Both the position numbers and the translations under genes were made by a program. Shown here piece after piece: positions 1 through 4,572 of a DNA stretch of 5,882 nucleotides. Under the pieces are notes generated by a model. It did no database searches. It had not been told where the DNA came from and saw nothing but the letters and a program-made list of their open reading frames with translations. Source of the stretch: Planctomycetota bacterium (lineage in GTDB: Bacteria; Planctomycetota; Phycisphaerae; FEN-1346); the NCBI GenBank assembly GCA_026387055.1, contig JAPLML010000084.1:1-5882 (forward strand), read 5' to 3'. Numbering within the stretch: the first letter of the stretch is position 1; each line of letters starts with the position of its first letter.

Positions 1-103
1 GTCGACGCTGCGCGACGACGCCGTGCGTGTCAGGAGAGCAAAAGCTGTGGGAACGCGGGTTCCCCAAGGCCAAAAGCGCCGGAGGCGAAATCGGGAAGGC
101 CTC

Positions 104-132
104 TTGACATTCGGCAGCCTTTCATGAATAGC
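104..132 (+). promoter_or_regulatory. weak promoter-like site upstream of the small membrane protein
   Basis: A perfect TTGACA lies at 104-109. Seventeen bases downstream the hexamer AATAGC (127-132) is a poor -10 box, so only half of the promoter is convincing. It would read rightward through the 8-bp tandem repeat into the gene starting at 215. Further upstream, 49-64 can form a 6-bp hairpin (GGGAAC/GTTCCC, 4-nt loop) with no T-tract. One forward frame stays open from position 1 to a TGA at 178-180, so the end of a preceding gene cannot be excluded, but nothing in its translation is recognisable. Confidence 0.25.
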
Positions 133-160
133 GGGGAGCCGAAGGCGACCGTGTTGTCGA

Positions 161-192
161 GTGACGGAGTGACGGAGTGACGGAGTGACGGA
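161..192. repeat. 8-bp tandem repeat, four copies of GTGACGGA
   Basis: Four exact head-to-tail copies of GTGACGGA occupy 161-168, 169-176, 177-184 and 185-192, followed by GTTT. The last copy contains a GTG (185) in frame with the downstream gene. GTGs in the earlier copies either lie in other frames or run into the TGA that the repeat creates. The array sits between the promoter-like site and the preferred ATG at 215, so a change in copy number would alter leader length and not the reading frame. Confidence 0.9.
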
Positions 193-214
193 GTTTAGGC
201 GGAAGGGTTTCGCT

Positions 215-508
215 ATGCTCGGTTGCCTATTGGCGCTCGTGGCCCTGGCGACGCCGAGGCTGGTCCTGGCGGTCATCTGGCTCGCGACGGACTGGTTCGA
301 CCGCGCCTTTGAGACGGCGCTCTGGCCGCTGCTCGGCTGGATCCTCATGCCCTACACGACGGCCGCCTACATGGCCGCCATGCTGAACAACGATCGCCAG
401 GTGGGCGGGTGGTGGCTGGTCCTCCTGATCGTGGCGGTGCTCGCCGACCTCGGCTCCAACGGTTCCAGCCGCGTCACGCTCCGCAAACATGAGCGCGAGG
501 AGATGTGA
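215..508 (+). CDS. small three-helix membrane protein, unknown function
   Basis: This 97-residue protein has three likely membrane segments: about residues 3-24, 37-56 (WPLLGWILMPYTTAAYMAAM) and 66-80 (WWLVLLIVAVLADLG). It ends in a short charged tail rich in R, K and E. The segment from TDWFDRAF through PYTTAAYMAAMLNN resembles short conserved hypothetical membrane proteins that I recall from several bacterial phyla; no function is known to me. I chose ATG 215 because GGAAGGG (201-207) sits 7 nt upstream as a good Shine-Dalgarno site. A GTG at 185 would add ten charged residues, lies inside the tandem repeat and has no better ribosome site. The gene converges on the PEBP-family gene, with hairpin 537-564 between them. 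It could be a small integral protein or a subunit of something encoded elsewhere. Confidence 0.78.
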   Translation: MLGCLLALVALATPRLVLAVIWLATDWFDRAFETALWPLLGWILMPYTTAAYMAAMLNNDRQVGGWWLVLLIVAVLADLGSNGSSRVTLRKHEREEM

Positions 509-536
509 CCACTAGTACGACGCCGCTTGAACACGT

Positions 537-564
537 GCGCGGCGGGTCAGGAGACCCGCCGCGC
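537..564. repeat. family A palindrome, copy 1 (convergent gap)
   Basis: This is a perfect 12-bp inverted repeat, GCGCGGCGGGTC, then AGGA, then GACCCGCCGCGC. It lies between two convergent genes (stops at 508 and 584), so transcripts from either side would fold it and it could act as a two-way terminator. It has no T-tract. A near-identical copy at 1340-1367 lies in a divergent gap, which argues that it is a dispersed repeat first and a terminator only by position. Its first 18 bases recur exactly at 5643-5660 and with one change at 4383-4400. Confidence 0.85.
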
Positions 565-581
565 TGTGGGGCGTTGCAGGA

Positions 582-1173
582 CTACCGGCTGTACGTCCCC
601 GTCAGTTTGGCCTGGCCGAGGATGCGCCCCTTCATGGCCGCCAGGAGCGCCTTCTTGTCGGCCCCCGCCTTGAGGTCCAGCGGCGCGTCGAGGGCGTAGA
701 GCACGAAGTTATAATGATGCGTGCCATGTCCTTTCGGCGGCATCGGGCCGTTGTAGCCGATCTTCGGCCAACTGTTCTTCCCCTGCCGCGCGCCGCCCAG
801 GCCGGGCGGCGTGTCGACCTTGGCGACGTTCTCGGGAAGCTTGCGCTGCTCGCCGGGCAGGTTCCAGAGGACCCAGTGGTCCCAGGTGCCGGCGGGCGCG
901 TCGGGGTCGTCGCAGATGAGGGCGAAGCTTTTCGTCGCGGCGGGCGGGTCGCCCCATTCCAGGGGGCGGCGACGTGTCCGCGCCCTCGCCGGTGTACGGC
1001 TTCGGGATGCGCTCGTCGTTCTTGAAGGCCGGGCTTGTCAGCAAGAAGGTCATGGTCTTCTCCTCTCCAGTGACGGCCGTCCGGTTCTCGCAGGCGGTCG
1101 ATGCCGGCACCAGGACCGAAAGCACGGCGGCAAGGAGGAACCGGCGGCTCCAGGCAGATGGGTTCGTGCGCAT
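582..1173 (-). CDS. YbhB/YbcL (PEBP, Raf kinase inhibitor-like) exported protein, frameshifted
   Basis: Read on the minus strand with one base removed, this encodes 196 residues. They comprise a signal peptide (residues 1-27) and a full phosphatidylethanolamine-binding-protein fold of the bacterial YbhB/YbcL type. Family marks are DPDAP (89-93), WDHWVLWNLP (97-106), GYNGPMPPKGHGTHHYNF (139-156) and LYALDAP (158-164), ending GRILGQAKLTGTYSR. The fold usually binds a ligand at the conserved D/H pocket; its bacterial role is unclear. ATG 1173 is supported by AAGGAGG 5 nt upstream (1179-1185). The signal carries SRRFLL, a weak twin-arginine-like motif, and ends ASTAC, which may be a loose lipobox. 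The span is 592 nt, one more than a multiple of three. The frame changes at a run of five C (plus strand 962-966 GGGGG), codon 70-71, and unrepaired translation ends at 709. Both sides stay conserved, so this is a recent mutation, a sequencing error or, less likely, +1 slippage. Confidence 0.88.
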
Positions 1174-1197
1174 GACGGCCTCCTTCATCTCCCCCCT

Positions 1198-1226
1198 ATG
1201 ATGCGCGGAATGCCGGCTCTCCGCAA
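1198..1226 (-). promoter_or_regulatory. possible promoter for the PEBP-family gene
   Basis: On the minus strand TTGCGG (1226-1221) and CATCAT (1203-1198) are separated by 17 nt and lie 25 nt upstream of the start at 1173. They match the consensus at 3 of 6 and 4 of 6 positions, so this is a weak proposal made mainly on position. Confidence 0.2.
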
Positions 1227-1240
1227 GGGAAGAAACGCTT

Positions 1241-1305
1241 AGTCCGTCACACGTGTTGTTGTGTGTTGAACCGGGTAGCGCGGTGGGCAGTCCTGCCCAC
1301 CGTGC
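1241..1305. repeat. family B repeat, copy 1, with hairpin
   Basis: Bases 1241-1289 match 2446-2494 at 43 of 49 positions without gaps, in the same orientation. Both contain CACACGTGTT and TTGAACCGGG. The repeat runs into a strong hairpin at 1278-1305, in which GCGCGGTGGGCAG pairs with CTGCCCACCGTGC through a single G-T wobble. It lies in the divergent gap between the PEBP-family gene and the first URO-D gene, so it cannot be a terminator for either. Confidence 0.85.
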
Positions 1306-1339
1306 AGCAAGTGGCCCGCACTGGCCAGGAAACGCACGC

Positions 1340-1367
1340 GCGCGGCGGGTCCGGAGACCCGCCGCGC
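1340..1367. repeat. family A palindrome, copy 2 (divergent gap)
   Basis: This perfect 12-bp inverted repeat has the same arms as 537-564, and its loop is CGGA instead of AGGA, which makes the centre itself palindromic (TCCGGA). It sits 39 bases before the promoter-like site of the first URO-D gene and 35 bases after the family B hairpin. Confidence 0.85.
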
Positions 1368-1405
1368 CAAATGGCGCTGTCGTGCTGAAGCGCGCCACTA
1401 TAAAC

Positions 1406-1435
1406 TTGCCAGCCCGCGGGCGGCCATCTTATGTT
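1406..1435 (+). promoter_or_regulatory. probable promoter of the first URO-D gene
   Basis: TTGCCA (1406-1411, 5 of 6 to consensus) is followed after 18 nt by TATGTT (1430-1435, 4 of 6). Transcription would begin near 1442, shortly before the Shine-Dalgarno site of the GTG start at 1458. The -10 box overlaps the upstream ATG at 1431, which argues against that ATG being used. A separate TATAAA at 1399-1404 lacks a partner -35 box. Confidence 0.4.
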
Positions 1436-1457
1436 ATATCAGGCCGGGGAGGGCAAG

Positions 1458-2444
1458 GTGAACCACGTCGAGCGATTCCGGGCGCTGATGAGCTTCCAAC
1501 CGGTCGACCGCCTGCCGCGCATCGAGTGGGCCACGTGGTGGGACCAGACGGTCGAGCGGTGGCGCGGCGAGGGCCTGCCCACGTCCGACCGCTACGAGAT
1601 GTACCGCGGCTTCGGGCTCGACCCGTACTACCAGTGCTGGTTCGGGCCGAGGGCGGCCACGTTTCCGGCGGCCCCGCGGCACGGGGCGGGGTTCGTGACG
1701 AGCGCGCGCGACTACGAGGCGCTCAAGGCGCACCTCTTTCCGCCGCCGGACGCGGCCATCGAGGCCCTGCGGCCGTGGGCCGGGCTTCAGCGCCGGGGCA
1801 GGGCCGTCGTGTGGATCACGCTGGAGGGGTTCTTCTGGTTCCCGCGGACGCTCTTCGGCATCGAGGAGCACCTCTTCGCCTTCTACGATCAGCCGGCCCT
1901 CGTGCACCGGATGAACCAGGACCTGGCGGATTATCACCGGCGGCTGCTCGAGGCGCTGGCGAACGTCTGCCGGCCGGCGTTCATGACGTTCGCCGAGGAC
2001 ATGTCGTACAACAACGGGCCGATGATCTCGCGGGCGCTCTTCGACGCGTTTCTCGCGCCGTACTACCGCCAACTGGTCCCGCTCCTCAAAGAGTTGGAGA
2101 TTATTCCCATTGTCGATAGCGACGGCGACGTGGCGGCGATGGTGCCGTGGTTCGGGGCGGCGGGCGTCGAGGGGTTCCTGCCGCTGGAGCGCCAGGCGGG
2201 CGTCGACGCCGCGCGGCTGCGGGCGGAGCACCCGCACCTCCGGATGATCGGGCACTACGACAAGACGGTCATGACGCGGGGCGAGGCCGCGATGCGGGCC
2301 GAGTTCGAGCGGCTCCTGCCCGTCATGCGGTCGGGCGGGTTCATCCCGAGCGTCGATCACCAGACCCCGCCGGGCGTGCCGCTCAAAGCGTACCGCCTGT
2401 ACCTGCGCCTGTTGCGTGAATATACGAGCATGGTGGGGCAGTAG
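1458..2444 (+). CDS. uroporphyrinogen decarboxylase (URO-D) family protein, methyltransferase-like
   Basis: This 328-residue protein has the length and layout of the URO-D superfamily, which includes heme-pathway HemE and cobamide-dependent methyltransferases such as MtaA/MtbA. It opens with the family N-terminus (NHVERFRALMSFQPVDRLPR, 2-21). It has FAEDMSYNNG (178-187) before a helix with FLAPYY (198-203), VDSDGD (219-224), GHYDKT (265-270) and GGFIPSVDHQTPPGV (293-307) near the C-terminus. MtaA-type enzymes bind zinc through His-x-Cys and a later Cys; the matching position here reads D-S-D and the C-terminal site is DH, so those ligands are absent. It is probably neither a HemE nor a zinc methyltransferase of the MtaA kind; the substrate is unknown. 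GTG 1458 is chosen because GGAGG (1448-1452) lies 5 nt upstream. ATG 1431 would add nine residues, has no ribosome site and overlaps the promoter. Family B repeats flank the gene. Confidence 0.85.
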   Translation: MNHVERFRALMSFQPVDRLPRIEWATWWDQTVERWRGEGLPTSDRYEMYRGFGLDPYYQCWFGPRAATFPAAPRHGAGFVTSARDYEALKAHLFPPPDAAIEALRPWAGLQRRGRAVVWITLEGFFWFPRTLFGIEEHLFAFYDQPALVHRMNQDLADYHRRLLEALANVCRPAFMTFAEDMSYNNGPMISRALFDAFLAPYYRQLVPLLKELEIIPIVDSDGDVAAMVPWFGAAGVEGFLPLERQAGVDAARLRAEHPHLRMIGHYDKTVMTRGEAAMRAEFERLLPVMRSGGFIPSVDHQTPPGVPLKAYRLYLRLLREYTSMVGQ

Positions 2445-2445
2445 G

Positions 2446-2519
2446 AGTCCGCCACACGTGTTCTCGTGAGTTGAACCGGGCAGCGCGGCGGGCAAGCGGC
2501 GGCCATGCCGCCCGGCGCT
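2446..2519. repeat. family B repeat, copy 2, with decayed hairpin
   Basis: Beginning two bases after the stop codon at 2444, bases 2446-2494 repeat 1241-1289 (43 of 49 identical, same orientation). The following hairpin is imperfect. AGCGC (2482-2486) can pair with GCGCT (2515-2519), and GC-rich segments between them pair only partly, as if the clean hairpin of copy 1 had gained an insertion or decayed. It might stop transcripts from the gene upstream, but it has no T-tract. Confidence 0.8.
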
Positions 2520-2581
2520 CGAGAGATACGAGCAAGCCGTTGCACCCTGCGGACACGCTCAACAGGTACAGGGAGATCCCG

Positions 2582-2950
2582 ATGGATAAGTCGCTCGTCT
2601 GGGCGGCGGCGGTCAGCGTGAGCTTTCTGCCGATGCTCTATTCCCAACTGGCCCTGGCGCCCCTGCTGAAAGCCTGTAGTCCGCCGGACCTCTATTGGCG
2701 CCGGCGCCTGCGGCTGAACCTGATGGAGGCGAACCTGGGGATGTTCCTCAGCCTCGGCCTGGCGCTGGCGGCGGCCATGCTCCTGAGGCACGACAACCCG
2801 GCGGCGTGGCCGATCATCTGCCTGGCCGCGTGCGTGCAAGTTGTCTACACAGTTTTCATCGTCGTGCTGACGCCGCGCGACTGGTGGCACGCGCTTCCGA
2901 CGGGCATCGCCGCCCTCTGCTACGCGGCGGCGTACGTGGCGGGCGGGTGA
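2582..2950 (+). CDS. four-helix membrane protein, unknown function
   Basis: This 122-residue protein is mostly hydrophobic, with four likely membrane helices at about residues 5-27, 47-68, 75-96 and 103-120. A basic loop (YWRRRLRLN, 38-46) falls between helices 1 and 2, and HDN and TPRDWW form the other turns. Under the positive-inside rule, the first loop would be cytoplasmic. I do not recognise the family. ATG 2582 is preferred because AGGGAG (2570-2575) stands 6 nt upstream. An ATG at 2471 in the same frame would add 37 arginine-rich residues encoded by the family B repeat, has no good ribosome site and is probably spurious. It lies 137 bases after the first URO-D gene and is followed by hairpin 2990-3068, so it is likely transcribed as a short unit or by read-through. 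Confidence 0.72.
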   Translation: MDKSLVWAAAVSVSFLPMLYSQLALAPLLKACSPPDLYWRRRLRLNLMEANLGMFLSLGLALAAAMLLRHDNPAAWPIICLAACVQVVYTVFIVVLTPRDWWHALPTGIAALCYAAAYVAGG

Positions 2951-2989
2951 CTCAGCTCGATCGCTCGTGTGGGTGACGGAGCGCCTTCT

Positions 2990-3068
2990 CGGGTGTGCCA
3001 CGGCCGGCTTGTCCGGCCGTGCCGCCATGCCGGGAACACGGCCGGACAAGCCGGCCGTGGCACGCCCG
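2990..3068. repeat. family C repeat: 32-bp-stem hairpin
   Basis: The arms 2990-3021 and 3037-3068 are inverted copies identical at 31 of 32 positions; the single difference can pair as a G-U wobble. They are separated by a 15-nt loop (3022-3036). Each arm includes CCACGGCCGGCTTGTCCGGC or its complement, which is itself rich in short palindromes. The hairpin lies 39 bases after the stop of the membrane protein and about 105 bases before the CII-like regulator. There is no T-tract, so it is better called a dispersed or extragenic palindrome than an intrinsic terminator, although it could block 3' exonucleases or transcription. Confidence 0.88.
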
Positions 3069-3120
3069 AACATTGCAGCGTGTCGGGCGGCAGCATTCCA
3101 AATTCCTCCGGCGTTTGTAA

Positions 3121-3149
3121 TTGTCATGGCGGCCCGTCTGTGTCAGGAT
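3121..3149 (+). promoter_or_regulatory. possible promoter of the CII-like regulator
   Basis: TTGTCA (3121-3126, 5 of 6 to consensus) is followed after 17 nt by CAGGAT (3144-3149, 3 of 6). It would place the transcript start about 20 nt before the ATG at 3175. The -10 half is poor, so the call rests mainly on the -35 box and the position. Confidence 0.22.
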
Positions 3150-3174
3150 GGTGCGAGTGGAAAGGGGATGACGC

Positions 3175-3681
3175 ATGAAATCCAGCGAGGCCATCCAGCA
3201 GGCCGTCGAGGGTGTCGGCGTCAAGAAGGTCGCCGCCGCCATGAACGTGTCCTCGTCGCTGGTATATAAATGGTGCGAGGGGGCCGGGGAGGGAACCGCC
3301 GCCGACGCGAGCGGCGCCCTGAACCCCCTGGACCGCGTGGCCGCCCTGTGGGACTCCACCCAGAACGTCGACCTCATCGACTGGCTGTGCCAGCGGGCCG
3401 GCGGCACGTTCGTGCCCAATCCGTTCCGCGACATGGACGTGAACGCCGAATACGTTGAGCGCACGCAGAAGATCGTGAGGGACTTCTCGGAGCTTCTGGC
3501 CGCCGTCTCGCAGTCGATGATCAACGACGGGCGCGTGGACCGCGAGGAGGCGGAGCACATCCGCCGGCACTGGCAGATGCTCAAGCGGCACGCGGAGTCG
3601 TTCGTCCTGGCCTGCGAGCAGGGCCTGTTTGATCACAGCGACGGCGCCACGGGCGGCCAGGAGCGCCCGAAGCGCAAGTAG
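3175..3681 (+). CDS. phage regulatory CII (CP76)-like DNA-binding protein
   Basis: This 168-residue protein begins with a helix-turn-helix: residues 15-34 read GVKKVAAAMNVSSSLVYKWC, where AAAMNVS forms the turn and SSLVYKWC the recognition helix. The block NPLDRVAALWD (50-60), DWLCQRAGGTFVPNP (69-83) and a long helical C-terminal half (about 90-155, including MINDGRVDREEAEHIRRHW) follow the arrangement of chromosomal proteins annotated as phage regulatory CII or CP76 family, which I recall from planctomycete genomes. It is probably a cytoplasmic transcription regulator that oligomerises through its C-terminal helices; its target is unknown. ATG 3175 has AAAGGGGA (3161-3168) 6 nt upstream. The last residues (PKRK) are basic and disordered. 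No other phage gene is present, so it looks like a cellular family member and not part of a prophage. A hairpin directly follows the stop codon, and lemA starts 93 bases later with its own promoter. Confidence 0.78.
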   Translation: MKSSEAIQQAVEGVGVKKVAAAMNVSSSLVYKWCEGAGEGTAADASGALNPLDRVAALWDSTQNVDLIDWLCQRAGGTFVPNPFRDMDVNAEYVERTQKIVRDFSELLAAVSQSMINDGRVDREEAEHIRRHWQMLKRHAESFVLACEQGLFDHSDGATGGQERPKRK

Positions 3682-3682
3682 C

Positions 3683-3708
3683 GCCGCCGGCATGCGCTTG
3701 CCGGCGGC
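3683..3708 (+). terminator. hairpin terminator after the CII-like regulator
   Basis: GCCGCCGGCA (3683-3692) pairs perfectly with TGCCGGCGGC (3699-3708) around a 6-nt loop, one base after the TAG at 3679-3681. Only a short TT follows, so it is a strong GC hairpin with a weak U-tract. Its right arm overlaps the proposed -35 box of lemA, so folding and promoter use share the same bases. Confidence 0.5.
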
Positions 3709-3727
3709 TTGTGGACATCCGTATAAT
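3698..3727 (+). promoter_or_regulatory. lemA promoter with consensus TATAAT
   Basis: A perfect TATAAT lies at 3722-3727 with TTGCCG (3698-3703, 4 of 6) 18 nt upstream. This gives a leader of about 40 nt before the ATG at 3775. The leader contains the exact palindrome GCCGCCGGCGGC (3741-3752), which ends 9 nt before the Shine-Dalgarno region and could affect translation. Confidence 0.55.
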
Positions 3728-3774
3728 CCGGCTTCGGAGTGCCGCCGGCGGCGGCCACGGAAAGGAGACACATC

Positions 3775-4356
3775 ATGACTATGGTGAGTTGGGGCATCGC
3801 GTGCGTTGTGCTGGCGGGGCTGGGCGGGCTCATCCTGGTGGTGGGCCTGTGGCTCATGTTCACCTACAACGGCCTCGTGAACCTGCGCAACCAGGTCAAG
3901 AACGCCTGGAGCCAGATCGACGTCCAACTGAAGCGCCGCTACGACCTGATCCCGAACCTCGTGGAGACGGTCAAAGGCTACGCCTCGCATGAGCGCGAGA
4001 CCCTCGAGCGGGTCATCAAGGCCCGCCAGGCGGGCATCGACGCCTCGACCGTCAAGGACCAGGCGGCGGCCGAAAACATGATCGTCGGGGCGCTGCGCCA
4101 GCTCTTCGCCCTCTCCGAGGCGTATCCGAACCTGAAGGCCAACGAGGGCTTCCTGGCCCTTCAGGAACAGCTCGCCTCGACCGAGAACAAGATCAGCTTT
4201 GCGCGGCAGTACTACAACGACACCGTGCAGGCGTTCAACACGCGGCAGCAGCAGTTCCCGGCGACGCTGGTGGCCTCGATGCTGGGCTTCCGGCCGGCCG
4301 ACTTCTTCGTGATCGAGGACGCCACCGTCCGCGAGGTGCCGAAGGTGAAGTTCTAG
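3775..4356 (+). CDS. lemA: LemA family membrane protein
   Basis: This 193-residue protein has the normal LemA length and order. A single N-terminal membrane anchor (residues 7-30) is followed by the family core YNGLVNLRNQVKNAWSQIDV (31-50) and QLKRRYDLIPNLVETVKGYA (51-70). Later come YPNLKANEGFLALQEQLAST (117-136), ENKISFARQYYNDTVQAFNT (137-156) and the closing GFRPADFFVIED. The body is an antiparallel helical bundle on one face of the membrane. The molecular role of LemA is not established. It is often encoded beside TPM-domain (YgcG-like) or M48 peptidase membrane proteins, and neither is in this window. ATG 3775 is chosen because AAGGAG (3762-3767) lies 7 nt upstream; an in-frame ATG at 3739 has no ribosome site and breaks the usual N-terminus. 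It has its own promoter, so it is probably transcribed alone. Confidence 0.95.
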   Translation: MTMVSWGIACVVLAGLGGLILVVGLWLMFTYNGLVNLRNQVKNAWSQIDVQLKRRYDLIPNLVETVKGYASHERETLERVIKARQAGIDASTVKDQAAAENMIVGALRQLFALSEAYPNLKANEGFLALQEQLASTENKISFARQYYNDTVQAFNTRQQQFPATLVASMLGFRPADFFVIEDATVREVPKVKF

Positions 4357-4382
4357 GCTGGTAGGGCGCGCGGAAAGCGGGT

Positions 4383-4523
4383 GCGCGGCGGGTCAGCAGA
4401 ACCGTATGTGTTTAGCGCGTTGCTTAGATAGCCGGGTGGCACGGCCACGCGCCGTTGCGTGGCCGTGCAGGGTCACTTGGGCGAGCAAGCACGGCCACGC
4501 AACGGCGCGTGACCGTGCCACCC
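4383..4523. repeat. family D palindromic element, copy 1 (right end missing)
   Basis: The core is two 35-nt inverted arms, 4434-4468 and 4489-4523, identical at 34 of 35 positions around a 20-nt spacer. Each arm also folds on itself: in the left arm GCACGGCCACGC (4439-4450) pairs perfectly with 4457-4468 around GCCGTT, so the whole can form one long stem or two side-by-side hairpins. A 35-nt flank at 4383-4417 starts with the family A half (GCGCGGCGGGTC) and matches 5643-5677 at 32 of 35. The core matches 5679-5768 in inverted orientation, including 17 of 20 spacer bases. No matching right flank follows 4523, so this copy looks truncated. It occupies the lemA to second URO-D gap. Confidence 0.88.
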
Positions 4524-4572
4524 AAGCCAGACAAGTGTGGAGTGCAGCAGCAGGCGGTGAAAGGTCGATTTC

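Noticed and set aside
709..1398. 229-codon minus-strand open frame as a complete gene
   Set aside because: Only residues after the internal start at 1173 are real PEBP sequence. The N-terminal part crosses repeats A and B, and the C-terminal part is out of frame after the extra base.
1431..1457. ATG at 1431 as the start of the first URO-D gene
   Set aside because: It has no Shine-Dalgarno site and overlaps the probable -10 box; the GTG at 1458 has GGAGG at ideal spacing and gives the usual family N-terminus.
1374..1457. Cobalamin riboswitch ahead of a URO-D (possibly corrinoid-linked) gene
   Set aside because: The leader between the probable transcript start and the GTG is under 20 nt, and no B12-box-like sequence is visible in the gap.
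1434..2495. 353-codon open frame on the minus strand
   Set aside because: It is antisense to the first URO-D gene, its translation is rich in R, H and E as expected from GC-biased third positions, and it has no recognisable motif.
2357..3127. 256-codon minus-strand open frame spanning a gap
   Set aside because: It is antisense to the membrane protein and to hairpin C, with low-complexity Arg-rich translation.
3175..3681. Prophage remnant signalled by the CII-like regulator
   Set aside because: No integrase, structural, lysis or replication gene and no attachment-site duplication is visible; the neighbours are ordinary cellular genes.
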